From Leptofilum sp041748655 (GTDB taxonomy: Bacteria; Chloroflexota; Anaerolineae; Promineifilales; Promineifilaceae), in NCBI GenBank assembly GCA_041748655.1, contig JBGTCV010000095.1, positions 15,619 to 79,618 on the forward strand: 64,000 nucleotides of DNA. Direction: 5' to 3'. The number at the start of each line of letters is the position of its first letter. The stretch's first letter is position 1. The notes under the pieces are model-generated. The model was given only the letters and a program-made list of their open reading frames with translations. It ran no database searches and had not been told where the DNA came from. Below are positions 32,514-42,100 of the stretch, in pieces. The translations under genes and the position numbers were made by a program.

Positions 32514-32666
32514 ATGACTCAGACAAAAACCTGCCCCATTGGCTTTGGCTTACTGCTGCTGTCTCTCTTCATGCTGCCGTTTGAGCTGGATCGACCGCTG
32601 CTGGTTATCGGTCTATGGTGGCAGCTCCCTCAACCACCGAGGAATCTTGATGCGTATTGGCTTTGA
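32514..32666 (+). pseudogene. Short frame resembling the N-terminus of an O-antigen ligase
   Basis: A 50-residue frame with one hydrophobic helix followed by MLPFELDRPLLVIGLW, which resembles the first helix and loop of Wzy/O-antigen ligase-type proteins (FE..PL..LG), and then non-matching codons. It ends inside the next gene, overlapping its start by 17 bp. It could be a decayed ligase, since an intact ligase follows two genes later, or a small leader protein coupled to the glycosyltransferase. Confidence 0.4.
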
Positions 32667-33774
32667 CGGCACACCGCTGCTGGGGCAGCGCTCTGGCGTG
32701 GGACATTATACGGGTCGTTTATTGGCGCATCTGGTGCGGCAGCGCCCGGAATGGGAATATATGCTGTTCAGCAATCGCCCTTTCGAGACGCTGGAGACGG
32801 CGCTGGCACGGACGCAGCCAGTCATCAACAATTTTGGCTGGAGCCGCTTTGTCTGGATGCAGCTGATGCTGCCCCACATCATTCGCCAACGCCAACCCGA
32901 TTTATGCCACTTTCCCAACAACACCGCGCCGCTGTGCCTCAGTCGGCCATCGGTGATTACGATTCATGATGCCTCTCTTTTTTTGCACAGTCGGCATCAT
33001 CCTCGCAGCCGTTTGCTGGCGCTGCGGCTGCTGCTGCCCCACGTGGCCAGGCGGGCAACGGCCGTAATCACCGTTTCCCATCATGCCCGCCAGGATTTAA
33101 GCCGCGTTTTGCAGCTGCCCGCCGAAAAAATCCACGTCATTCACGAGGCAGCCCCGGATGGTTTCCAGCCGCTGGTGGACCCAATTGAACGGCGACAGCT
33201 GCGCGCCCGGTATAATCTGCCAGAAGCCTTTGTTTTGTTTGTGGGCACGATTGAACCGCGCAAAAATCTCCAGCGGTTGATTCGAGCCGTGGCCCAGCTG
33301 CGCCAGCGGGGCTGCGGTACCCGGTTGGTGCTGGTGGGACCCAATGGCTGGCTGATCAACGGGTCGCTGGAAAAGGAGATCGAGGCGCTGGACTTAAAAG
33401 AGGTGGTGCAAAATTTGGGCTACGTGCCCCAGGCAGATTTGCCGGGCATTTACTCGCTGGCGACACTCTTTGCTTTTCCGTCCTTGTACGAAGGGTTTGG
33501 CCTGCCACCGCTGGAGGCGATGGCCTGCGGCACGCCGGTGCTCACCAGCTGCAACTCGGCAATGGCCGAAATTTGTGGCGAGGCGGCCTGGCTGGTCGAT
33601 CCACAAGAGGAGGAAGCGATTGCCGATGGGTTGGCCTGTTTGTTGAAAGATGCCGATCAGCGGGCGCATTTGCGGCAGTTGGGCTTGGCTCAGGCGCAAA
33701 AATATTCCTGGGAACAGACGGCGCAGGAAACGGCCGTTGTCTACAAAAAAGTGCTCAACGGGAGCCACGTATGA
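32650..33774 (+). CDS. Glycosyltransferase family 4
   Basis: A 374-residue GT-B retaining glycosyltransferase. The N-terminal domain opens with MRIGFDGTPLLGQRSGVGHY, a form typical of GT4 mannosyl/rhamnosyl transferases; FVGTIEPRKNLQRLIRA marks the start of the nucleotide-sugar domain and PSLYEGFGLPPLEAMACG near 281-298 contains the E-x7-E motif that binds the donor. GAGGAATC precedes ATG 32650. It overlaps the O-antigen ligase gene by four bases (ATGA), and both overlap onward, giving a tightly coupled surface-polysaccharide operon. Confidence 0.9.
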   Translation: MRIGFDGTPLLGQRSGVGHYTGRLLAHLVRQRPEWEYMLFSNRPFETLETALARTQPVINNFGWSRFVWMQLMLPHIIRQRQPDLCHFPNNTAPLCLSRPSVITIHDASLFLHSRHHPRSRLLALRLLLPHVARRATAVITVSHHARQDLSRVLQLPAEKIHVIHEAAPDGFQPLVDPIERRQLRARYNLPEAFVLFVGTIEPRKNLQRLIRAVAQLRQRGCGTRLVLVGPNGWLINGSLEKEIEALDLKEVVQNLGYVPQADLPGIYSLATLFAFPSLYEGFGLPPLEAMACGTPVLTSCNSAMAEICGEAAWLVDPQEEEAIADGLACLLKDADQRAHLRQLGLAQAQKYSWEQTAQETAVVYKKVLNGSHV

Positions 33775-35081
33775 GCCAAATTTTGTTCGGGGTAATGCTC
33801 TTTTTGCTGCTGATCAGCCACGCCTCGGCCGCCGGTGGCCCGTTTGCCTGGCTGCCGCTGCCGTTTGCTTGGCAGGATTGGCAAATTGGGGTGTTGTCTC
33901 TGCTGCCAGTTTTGGTAGTTGCTGGTTGGTGGCTGGGAAGAAATTATCCACAGATTACGCAGATTAAAAACAAATCTGTGCAATCTGTGGCTTTAAATTG
34001 GGGGGAAACGGCCGTAACCCTCCCTCTCGCCGCATTTTCCCTACTAATTTTAGTTCGACTCACCGCTGGGACGGCCCATCTGGCAGCGATGTTGGGGTTG
34101 TGCTGGTTTGTTTATCTGTTTTTGGTGAACCATCCAGGTTGGCAGCGAGAGTGGCTGTGGCGGGTGTTGGCGGGGGCGCTGCTGGTGCAGGGCGGGGTGG
34201 CTGTGGCCCAATTTTTACTCCAGCGGGAGCTTGGCCTGAGCTGGCTGGGGGAACCGACGCTGGATTTGCTGGTGGAAGGCACCAGCGTAGCCGAGCGGGA
34301 TGGTCAGAACTGGCTGAGGGCCTATGGTTTGAACAGCCATCCCAACCAGCTGGGGCTGCTGTTGATGGCGTTTTGTTTGCTGCTGTGGCCCTTTCGTTAC
34401 CGGGCGCAAAGTTGGTGGCGCGGGTTGTTTTGGCTGGGATTGGCGGCAGGTGCAGCCGGGCTGCTGGTGAGTTTGTCCCGCTCCGCCTGGGCGGGACTGC
34501 TGCTGGGTGGCCTGGTTTTTGTGGCACAGCGCCGCCGCTCGGGGACATTCTTGCGGCGCGAACTGGCCCTGCCGTTGGCGGTTTTGGTGGCGGGCGTGCT
34601 GCTCTTTACCCTGGCCTATGGCGACGTGATGGCCGGTCGTTTCTTGGCGCTCGATTCACCGCTGGAGAGCCGCTCGCTGTGGGAACGGCAGCGGGATTTA
34701 GCTCTGGCGTGGCAGCTGTTGGGCGAACAGCCGTTTCTCGGCGTCGGTCTGGGGCAATACTTACCAACGGCAGTGGCAATTGATCCAGATGCGGCACTGG
34801 TACACAACGTACCGCTGCTCATTGGGGCGGAACTGGGGTTGGTGGGGCTGGCGCTGTGGCTGATTTTTTGGCTGTGGCCACTGTGGCAGTACGGCCGTTT
34901 GGCGGAATATCAAGCGGGAACGGCCGTCTGGCTGGCGCTCATCCTCATCGCCCTGGTACATCCCGAACCAACACTCTATCTGCCAAAAGGGGCCGTCCTC
35001 TGGGGCCTCGCCGCCGCCCAATGGTCGTTACCTTGTTACCTTGTTACCCGGTCATCCGGTCAAGAAGGGAGCCGCTCATGA
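33771..35081 (+). CDS. O-antigen ligase/polymerase family protein carrying an in-frame repeat element
   Basis: A 436-residue polytopic membrane protein of the Wzy_C/O-antigen ligase superfamily. Diagnostic segments are RAYGLNSHPNQLGLLLMAF near 182-200, LVSLSRSAWAGLLLGG near 235-250, the large extracytoplasmic loop and GVGLGQYLPTA before VHNVPLLIGAELG. Such enzymes polymerise or transfer glycans on the outer face of the membrane. Residues about 58-76 (NYPQITQIKNKSVQSVALN) are encoded by a complete ATTACGCAGATT-type palindromic repeat inserted in frame in a loop near the N-terminus. Start and stop both overlap neighbours by ATGA. Confidence 0.87.
   Translation: MSQILFGVMLFLLLISHASAAGGPFAWLPLPFAWQDWQIGVLSLLPVLVVAGWWLGRNYPQITQIKNKSVQSVALNWGETAVTLPLAAFSLLILVRLTAGTAHLAAMLGLCWFVYLFLVNHPGWQREWLWRVLAGALLVQGGVAVAQFLLQRELGLSWLGEPTLDLLVEGTSVAERDGQNWLRAYGLNSHPNQLGLLLMAFCLLLWPFRYRAQSWWRGLFWLGLAAGAAGLLVSLSRSAWAGLLLGGLVFVAQRRRSGTFLRRELALPLAVLVAGVLLFTLAYGDVMAGRFLALDSPLESRSLWERQRDLALAWQLLGEQPFLGVGLGQYLPTAVAIDPDAALVHNVPLLIGAELGLVGLALWLIFWLWPLWQYGRLAEYQAGTAVWLALILIALVHPEPTLYLPKGAVLWGLAAAQWSLPCYLVTRSSGQEGSRS
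33945..33997. repeat. ATCCACAGATTACGCAGATT palindrome inside a coding sequence
   Basis: ATCCACAGATTACGCAGATT-AAAAAC-AAATCTGTGCAATCTGTGG matches the intergenic elements at 84-140 and 35955-36040 but lies inside the O-antigen ligase gene, read without a stop codon. Confidence 0.85.
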
Positions 35082-35995
35082 GCGCTGCCCCAACTACCCT
35101 CACTCGCCTGGAGCAGGCGATCTGGCGCACCGTGGCCTACGTGGATCTGTTCGATTATCCATTAACGGCCGTTGAAATTCACCGCTATCTGGACGGGGTA
35201 CCCGCCACGGCGTCTGAGGTTGCCAAAACGTTGGTGGGCAGTCCGGCGCTGGCGGATTATTTAAGACACAAAGACGGTTTTTTCTACCTGCCGGAGCGGG
35301 AAGAGATTATTGAAATTCGGCAGGTGCGCAAGCGGCGTGCCCAGCAGCTGTGGCCAGAGGCGGTGCGTTACGGCCGTATTCTGGCCCGGCTCCCTTTTGT
35401 GCGCATGGTGGCTGTCACTGGCTCCCTGGCAATGAACAACGCCGCTGATGAGGCGGATATTGATTATTTTGTGGTGACGGAAAACGGCCGTCTCTGGCTG
35501 GCCCGTGCTCTGGTCATCGGCGTGGTGCGGCTGGCGGCGCGGCGGGGCATTGTGCTTTGCCCCAACTATTTTGTAGCTGAATCGGCGCTCACCTTGCCAG
35601 AGCGCAATGTCTATACCGCCCGCGAAATTGTGCAGATGGTGCCCCTCTTTGGTTATGCCATTTATCATCAGCTGCGGCAGCACAACGGTTGGGCCAGCCG
35701 GTTTCTGCCTAACGCCAACGGCCTGCCGCTGGTGCAGATTCCCGAACCCGAACCCGCCCCCTGGCCGCAAACTGTGGCTGAACTGCCGCTGCGCACGCCG
35801 CTGGGGGCGTGGTTGGAGCAATGGGAGCAGCAGCGTAAAATAAACAAACTGAGTGCGCAGCAAAATGGAGCGGGTGAGAGTTGTTTTACGGCCGTTATCT
35901 GCAAAGGCCACTTCCAGGACCACCAACAGCGCACCCTCGCCGCCTACCAACGCCGCCTCATATCATCCACAGATTTCGCAGATTACGCAGATTAA
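35078..35995 (+). CDS. Nucleotidyltransferase-fold protein
   Basis: A 305-residue protein with an N-terminal winged-helix-like part (AYVDLFDYPLTAVEIHRYL near 20-38) followed by a minimal polymerase-beta-type nucleotidyltransferase core: G115-S116 and then D127-x-D129 in VTGSLAMNNAADEADIDYF. In Chloroflexota such genes often neighbour radical SAM and glycan genes; the nucleotide and acceptor are unknown. ATG 35078 overlaps the ligase stop. The C-terminal residues SSTDFADYAD and the stop come from an ATTACGCAGATT repeat. Confidence 0.75.
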   Translation: MSAAPTTLTRLEQAIWRTVAYVDLFDYPLTAVEIHRYLDGVPATASEVAKTLVGSPALADYLRHKDGFFYLPEREEIIEIRQVRKRRAQQLWPEAVRYGRILARLPFVRMVAVTGSLAMNNAADEADIDYFVVTENGRLWLARALVIGVVRLAARRGIVLCPNYFVAESALTLPERNVYTAREIVQMVPLFGYAIYHQLRQHNGWASRFLPNANGLPLVQIPEPEPAPWPQTVAELPLRTPLGAWLEQWEQQRKINKLSAQQNGAGESCFTAVICKGHFQDHQQRTLAAYQRRLISSTDFADYAD

Positions 35996-36040
35996 AAACA
36001 AAAAATCTGCGCCAATCTACGTAATCTGCGGATAAATAAA
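35955..36040. repeat. ATCCACAGATTTCGCAGATTACGCAGATT palindrome
   Basis: Two GCAGATT words face AATCTGCGCCAATCTACGTAATCTGCGGAT. The element supplies the last ten residues and the stop of the nucleotidyltransferase gene and ends two bases before the next ATG. Confidence 0.8.
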
Positions 36041-36042
36041 AA

Positions 36043-37599
36043 ATGCCTGAGATTTTATTTGGCCAATCCTACTACCTGAAGTTTGACCCCAAGCTGTGGC
36101 ACGCCATGCAGCCGTATCCGCCGCTGGGCACGCTGTATGCTGCCAGCGTGGCGCGGCAGGCGGGCTACACCGTCGCCCTGTTCGACGCGATGCTGGCAGA
36201 GTCTGAGCTGGAGTGGCAGGCGGCGTTGGCGCAGCACCAACCGCGCTACGCCATTATTTATGAGGACAGCTTCAACTACCTCTCCAAAATGTGTCTGCTG
36301 GCAATGCGCGATGCCGCCTTCGCCATGATCGAGATGGCCAAAGCGCAGCGCTGCACCGTCATCTTGTGCGGCTCCGACGCCAGCGACCACGCCGCCAGTT
36401 ACTTGCAAGCGGGGGCTGATTTTGTGCTGCTGGGTGAAGGTGAAGAGACGATGCTTGAGCTGCTGGGGGTGTTAGACGGCCGTTCCTCCCAACCCTTCTC
36501 CCAAATCCTCGGCCTGGCTTACAAAGAAGACGACCAAATTTGCCAAAACCCGCGCCGACCCGTCCTCAACGGTATTGACGACCTGCCACAGCCCGCCTGG
36601 GATTTGGTCGATGTGGCGAAATATCGCCGCATCTGGCTGGCGCGGCACGGTTATTATTCGATGAACATGGTAACAACGCGGGGCTGCCCCTACCACTGCA
36701 ACTGGTGCGCCAAGCCGATTTGGGGACAGCGGTACAACGCCCGCAGCCCCCGCAGTGTCGCCGCCGAGATGGGCTGGCTGCAAGCCACCTACCAACCCGA
36801 CCATATCTGGTTTGCCGACGACATCATGGGGCTGAAGCCGGGCTGGTGGCCCGAATTTGCCGCTGAAGTGGCAACCCAGGAGGTGAATTTACCCTTCAAA
36901 TGCCTCAGCCGGGCCGATTTGATTGTGCGTCAGGCGGAGAACGTGGCGGCGATTAAGCGGGCAGGCTGCGATATTATCTGGCTGGGGGCGGAATCTGGCT
37001 CGCAAAAGATTTTGGATGCGATGGAAAAAGGGACCACGGTTGAGCAAATTCGGCAGGCGGCAGCGCAGCTGCAAGCGGCGGGCGTTAAAGTCGGTTTCTT
37101 TCTCCAGTTTGGCTATCCAGGTGAGACGCGGGCAGACATTGAGCAGACGCTTCAGCTGGTGCGCGACTGTCTGCCAGACGACATTGGCATTTCGGTCTCT
37201 TACCCGCTGCCGGGCACGCGCTTTCATGAGCGGGTGGCAGCGCAGCTGGGGCCGCAGCAAAACTGGGTCGATTCGGCCGATCTGGCGATGATGTACCAGG
37301 GTTCGTTCCCTACCAATTTTTACCGGCAGCTGCACACGGTACTGCACAAGGAGTTCCGCGCCCGGCGCGGCTGGCAAACGGTGCGCCAAATCGCCCGCAG
37401 GCCAGGCCAGTGGCGACCAGCCCATCTGCGTGAGCTGGCCGCCATAGCTTACCGTTGGGCGACGCTGCCAATGGCCCGTTGGCGGCTCAATCGGCTGGCG
37501 CGGGCGGCTAAAACCCAGGAGGTGCTGCCCCATATGCCCTTGACGGAATCAGCCCAACCCAGCCCGCAGCCGGAGATGCAGGTAAAGGATGGCAAGTGA
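36043..37599 (+). CDS. B12-binding-domain radical SAM protein
   Basis: A 518-residue radical SAM enzyme. The N-terminal 180 residues form a cobalamin-binding-like Rossmann domain (QPYPPLGTLYAASVARQAGY near 25-44, LLGEGEETMLELL near 133-145). The radical SAM cluster motif CxxxCxxC is C215-PYH-C219-NW-C222, followed by DHIWFADDIMGL and IWLGAESGSQKILDAMEKG. The C-terminus is basic and helical. Family members methylate unactivated carbons or modify lipids and antibiotics; here the polysaccharide setting suggests modification of an envelope component. It ends the operon started at 32650. Confidence 0.88.
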   Translation: MPEILFGQSYYLKFDPKLWHAMQPYPPLGTLYAASVARQAGYTVALFDAMLAESELEWQAALAQHQPRYAIIYEDSFNYLSKMCLLAMRDAAFAMIEMAKAQRCTVILCGSDASDHAASYLQAGADFVLLGEGEETMLELLGVLDGRSSQPFSQILGLAYKEDDQICQNPRRPVLNGIDDLPQPAWDLVDVAKYRRIWLARHGYYSMNMVTTRGCPYHCNWCAKPIWGQRYNARSPRSVAAEMGWLQATYQPDHIWFADDIMGLKPGWWPEFAAEVATQEVNLPFKCLSRADLIVRQAENVAAIKRAGCDIIWLGAESGSQKILDAMEKGTTVEQIRQAAAQLQAAGVKVGFFLQFGYPGETRADIEQTLQLVRDCLPDDIGISVSYPLPGTRFHERVAAQLGPQQNWVDSADLAMMYQGSFPTNFYRQLHTVLHKEFRARRGWQTVRQIARRPGQWRPAHLRELAAIAYRWATLPMARWRLNRLARAAKTQEVLPHMPLTESAQPSPQPEMQVKDGK

Positions 37600-37637
37600 G
37601 AAAAGAGAAGTGGCTGGAGATTGGGTTTTTGGGCTGA

Positions 37638-39014
37638 TTACGGCCGTATCAACATCGGCAAATAAATGGCATATGGCGCCTCTGTCGCTTCGCCAATTAA
37701 GCGCAGCACCACGCCGTTGGCTGCGCCGTCACTCACCTGGACCTGGTTGCCCGCAATGATGATGCCCCCATTCGGCTGCAAGGTGATCGCTTCCGCCCGG
37801 TCGTCTCCGCCGGCATCCAGCACAATAACGCCGCTGCTGTTGAAGGAGGTATCTGGCGTGCCATTTTCCAGCAGCCGGGCCACGGCCATGTCCCGTGTTT
37901 CTGCACCGCCCGCGCCGGTTTCAGTCCAGCCCGCCACCAACATCTTGCCGTCCAGTTGGGGGTGAATGGCTCGGCCAACAGAGTTCAAACCACCAAAATC
38001 GGGCACAGCAACCCCACCGCTGCCAAAGCTGGCATCCAGCGTGCCGTTCAGATTGAAGCGAGCCACGACGAACTCGTTTACGCCAACGCTCACGCCACGT
38101 TGCCCAACTGCGACCACCTGCCCGTTTGACTGCACCAACAGCCCGTTGATCCTGTCGTTGAAGCCGTTGAAATCGAGGCTGACCTGGCCGTTCAGGCTGC
38201 TGCCAAAGGTATTGTCCAGGCTGCCGTCTGGATTTAGGCGAACCAGAACCATATCCTCCTGACCCCCAACGGTGGTCAGCCCTCCGGCAACGATGCGGCC
38301 ATCGGCCATATGGGCAACGGCGTTCAGGCGGTTGTGTCCAGCCCCCACGTTGATCCGGACCAGGCCGTTGTTGCCAAAGCTTGTGTCCAGGTCTCCGTTT
38401 GCCAGCCAGCGCACCAGGGCCAAATCGTCAGAGCTGGTGTCCGACGGGTTCGTGGCAAAGCCAACAGCAACCACCTTGCCATCGGGCTGAATAAGCAGAT
38501 CATACGCCTCGTTTCGGCGGGCAAAGCCAAAATCTGGCTGGGCAAACTGCTGCACGACTCCGCCAGTTTGATTCAACCGTCTGACCCAGAATTCGCGATC
38601 TGCCGCACCACAGCCGAGCTGCGCATACCCGCCGGCGATCAGCGTCCCGTCGCTGTCATAATGAATGTCATTGAACAGGTCAGGTCGTGCCGAAGCACAG
38701 CCTCCTCCGCTTCCCGCGTAGACCCAGCCCCCGGTTAAATTGCCTGAAGCATCCACCCGCGACATGCGGGCATCCCGAGTATTGACCCCCGATGATCCTT
38801 CAACTTGTCCGGCGGTGAAGATAGTGCCATTGCTGGTCGCTGCAACACCGTACAGCAGGTCCTGAAACGACGTATTGATGATAACGATGCCGTCATTACC
38901 AAACGCTGTGTCCAGCGTCCCCACTTCCGCGACTGACGCCTGGGTGGGGGTCAGGAAAACAGTCAAAATCAAAATGGTAAAAAGTGCACCGCAAAAAATG
39001 ATACTCCGTTTCAT
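37638..39014 (-). CDS. Secreted delta-60 repeat protein
   Basis: A 458-residue exported protein. After a signal peptide (FCGALFTILILTVFLTPTQA, 8-27) come about seven repeats of the delta-60 type, each with a G-x-LD-x-x-FG-x-x-G-x-V strand and a following LLVQSNGQVVAVGQ-type strand, predicted to form a beta-propeller. The C-terminus, APYAIYLPMLIRP, ends in the YLP-x-(I/L) motif seen on many exported Chloroflexota proteins. The gene contains no ACGGCCGT word, although one lies just after its stop. Function unknown; it may be a surface or extracellular protein. Confidence 0.85.
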   Translation of the reverse strand: MKRSIIFCGALFTILILTVFLTPTQASVAEVGTLDTAFGNDGIVIINTSFQDLLYGVAATSNGTIFTAGQVEGSSGVNTRDARMSRVDASGNLTGGWVYAGSGGGCASARPDLFNDIHYDSDGTLIAGGYAQLGCGAADREFWVRRLNQTGGVVQQFAQPDFGFARRNEAYDLLIQPDGKVVAVGFATNPSDTSSDDLALVRWLANGDLDTSFGNNGLVRINVGAGHNRLNAVAHMADGRIVAGGLTTVGGQEDMVLVRLNPDGSLDNTFGSSLNGQVSLDFNGFNDRINGLLVQSNGQVVAVGQRGVSVGVNEFVVARFNLNGTLDASFGSGGVAVPDFGGLNSVGRAIHPQLDGKMLVAGWTETGAGGAETRDMAVARLLENGTPDTSFNSSGVIVLDAGGDDRAEAITLQPNGGIIIAGNQVQVSDGAANGVVLRLIGEATEAPYAIYLPMLIRP

Positions 39015-39124
39015 GTTGTTGCCTCCTCAAGCGAATAATGGGTTAACAGTGGCAGTTCCACTGTTCACCGTTACTTTAGGGAGGACACCGTTTCTAAATC
39101 GTTTGATGGGCTATAATCGGTGGT

Positions 39125-42100
39125 ATGAGCGATTTGTTGGAAATTCGGCTGCTGGGTGACTTTAGCGTGCAACAAAACGGCCGTATCCTCACCAATCTCG
39201 ACACGCCCCGGCTGCAAGCGCTGCTCACCTACCTGCTGCTCCAGCGGGACGCCCCTCAACTGCGCCGCCATCTTGCCTTCCAGCTGTGGCCCGACTCCAG
39301 CGAAGGGCAGGCGCGCACCAACCTGCGCAACCTGCTGCACCGCCTGCGTCAAAGCTGGCCCCAGGCGGCCGATTACCTGCAAATCAAAACCAAAAGCATC
39401 CAGTGGCAGCCCACAGCACCCACCAAACTGGATGTGGCTGAATTTGAGCGTTTTTTGGGGAAGGCGGAGACGGCTGTTTCCGCCACAGACGCCATTGCCC
39501 ATTTTCAACAAGCGCTGAGCTATTACCAGGGGGACCTGCTGCCCAGCTGTTACGACGAATGGATCTGGTCGCCGCGCAGCCGCCTGCGCCAGCGCTTTTT
39601 GGCAGCATTAGAACAGGTGATTGATCTGTTGGTCGCCCAGGAAAATTGGCCGGAAGCGATTCGCCGCGCCCAACGGCTGCTGCGCGAAGAGCCGCTGCGC
39701 GAAGCAACCTACCGCCGCCTGATGAAGCTGCATCTGGCCCACAGCGACCGGGCCGCCGCGCTGCGCGTTTACCACAGCTGCGCCGCCCTGCTGGAGAAAG
39801 AGCTGGGCGTCTCCCCCAGCGCCGAGACGGAAGCGATGCACCAGGCGCTTCTGGCCACGCCAGCCAAAGCCGCCGCTCTCCCACCGAGGGGTCAACTGGT
39901 AGGCCGGGCGTCGGCCTGGCAGAGGCTGCGGCAAATCTGGCAAGCCCCATTTACCGGAGCGCCGCAGTTGGTTCTGATTGAAGGGGAGGCGGGCGTGGGC
40001 AAAAGCCGTCTGGCCCAGGAATTTTTGGCCTGGGCGCAGCGGCAGGGGGTGATAACGGCCGTTACCACCTGTTACGCCGCTGAATCTGGTCTCCCCTTTG
40101 CCCCGCTGGCTGGCTTGCTGGAGGCGCTGCCGCTGGAGCGATTAGCCCCACTGTGGCGGGCCGAGTTGGCCCGACTGCGACCACAACTGCTGATCGAAGA
40201 CCCCACGCTGCCACCACCCGGCCCGCTGGCAGAATCATGGCAGCAGCAGCGCTTTTTCACGGCCCTCTCTCAGGCTGTGCAGCCCGGCCAACAGCCCGTT
40301 TTGCTGCTGCTGGATGATGTTCAATGGGCCGATGTGGAGACGTTGGCCTGGCTGCATACCCTTCTGCGAGGGAAGGTGCCTGCGCAGCTGCTGCTGTTGG
40401 TGACGCTGCGGCACGGCGAAACGGTCTCGTCGGGGCTGGCGGCGCTGCTGGCCACCGTCCGGCAGCTGGATCGATTGACCACCCTTTCCCTGGAACGATT
40501 GTCGGCAGCGGAAACGGCCGTTCTGGCCACCGCCCTGCTGCCTGAAAAGCTGGATTCGGAAACGGCCGTTGCCTTCTACCAACACACCGAAGGCAATCCC
40601 CTCTTTATCGTCGAAACGGCGCAAGCCATGCGGGCCAATTGGCAGCTGACCCCCGCCGACCCGCTGCCGCTGCCCGACAAAGTGCAGGCGATGTTAGAAA
40701 GCCGCCTGACCCAACTTTCAGCCACTGCCCTGGCGGTGATGAACCTGGCTGCCGCCATTGGGCGCTCCTTCACTTTCGACGTGCTGGCCCAGGCTGGCAG
40801 CCTGGCTGAAGATGATCTGGTCGCCGCGCTGGATGAGCTGTGGCGGCGGCGCATGATCATTCCGCAGGGGGAAACGGGCTACGATTTTAGCCACGACAAG
40901 CTGCGCCAGGTGGCCTACAGCGGCCTGAGCGCGGCCCGGCGGCGGCAGCTGCACGGCCGTATCCTCGACGCCCTGCACACCCTCTACCGGGATCGATTGG
41001 ATGAGACAGTTGGGGCGCTGGCCCACCACGCCGGGCGGGCCGGGCGGCGGTTAGAAGCAGCCCGCTTTGCCCTACAGGCGGGCCAGCTCGACCTGGACCG
41101 CTTTGCCCCCCAGGAGGCGATCGCCCACTTTACCCAGGCACTCGCGGGCCTGCCCGCCACAGAAACAACCCGCCGCTATGCCGCCCTAAACGGCCGTGCC
41201 CAGGCATGGCAGCTGCTCAACGATCACGCCAATCTGCAAGCGGACCTGACTCAGCTGCAATCGTTGGCCGACGCGCAGGCCAACACAGGTTGGCAGGCAG
41301 AGGTGATCTTGCGGCGGGCTGAGTTGGCCTGGCGGCAGGGGGAGCAGGCGGTGGCCCGGCAGTTGGCCGAAACCGGGCTGGATCTGGCGCGGCAGGCGGG
41401 GGATGGTGGGCGGCAGGCGGCTTTTTTGGAGACGCTGGCCCGGGTGGCCCGCAATCAGGGAGATTATCGTCAGGCACATCATTGGGTGACGCTGGCGCAC
41501 GAGCAATTTACGGCCGTTGGCGACCGATTTGGGCAGGCGTCTACGCTGGATAAGCTGGCTAATTTAACCCTTGAAGCGGGGGATTATGCCCAGGCAGCGG
41601 CGATGCACGCCGAGGCCGCCGCCGTTTTTCGCGAATTAAAGGCGACGCCTTATGAACTGCGCGCCTTGAGTGGCCGGGCGTTGGCGCTAAAGTTCCTGGG
41701 AGATTACGAGGTGGCCCGCCAGATCCATTTGCAGATATTGGCGACGGCGGAGACGTTTAATGACCGGAACAATCAATGGACGCAGCAGATTTTACTGGGC
41801 AATATGGCGGTTGATCTGGGTGATATTGGATCGGCCGTCAGCTGGTTTACGACGGCGCTGGCACTGGCGCGGGAGCTGAACAATCCCCGCGACCTGAGCA
41901 TGACGCTCAACAATTTAGGCGAAGCGTACCGCGAAACGGGCGCGCTGGACGACGCGTTGGCCTGTTATAACGAAGGGTTGACCGTGAACCGGGAAAAAGG
42001 ATACCAGCGCGGGGAGGCTCACTCCCTGCACGGTTTGGGCCTGACTTTTCTGCATCGGCAGCAGCTGGTTGAGGCACGCGCTGCCCTTTTGGAAGCGTGT

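Noticed and set aside
39384..40624. Long antisense frames inside the BTAD regulator gene and many other G+C-rich genes
   Set aside because: They are shadows of the coding frame, Arg/Pro/Ala-rich with no domain similarity.
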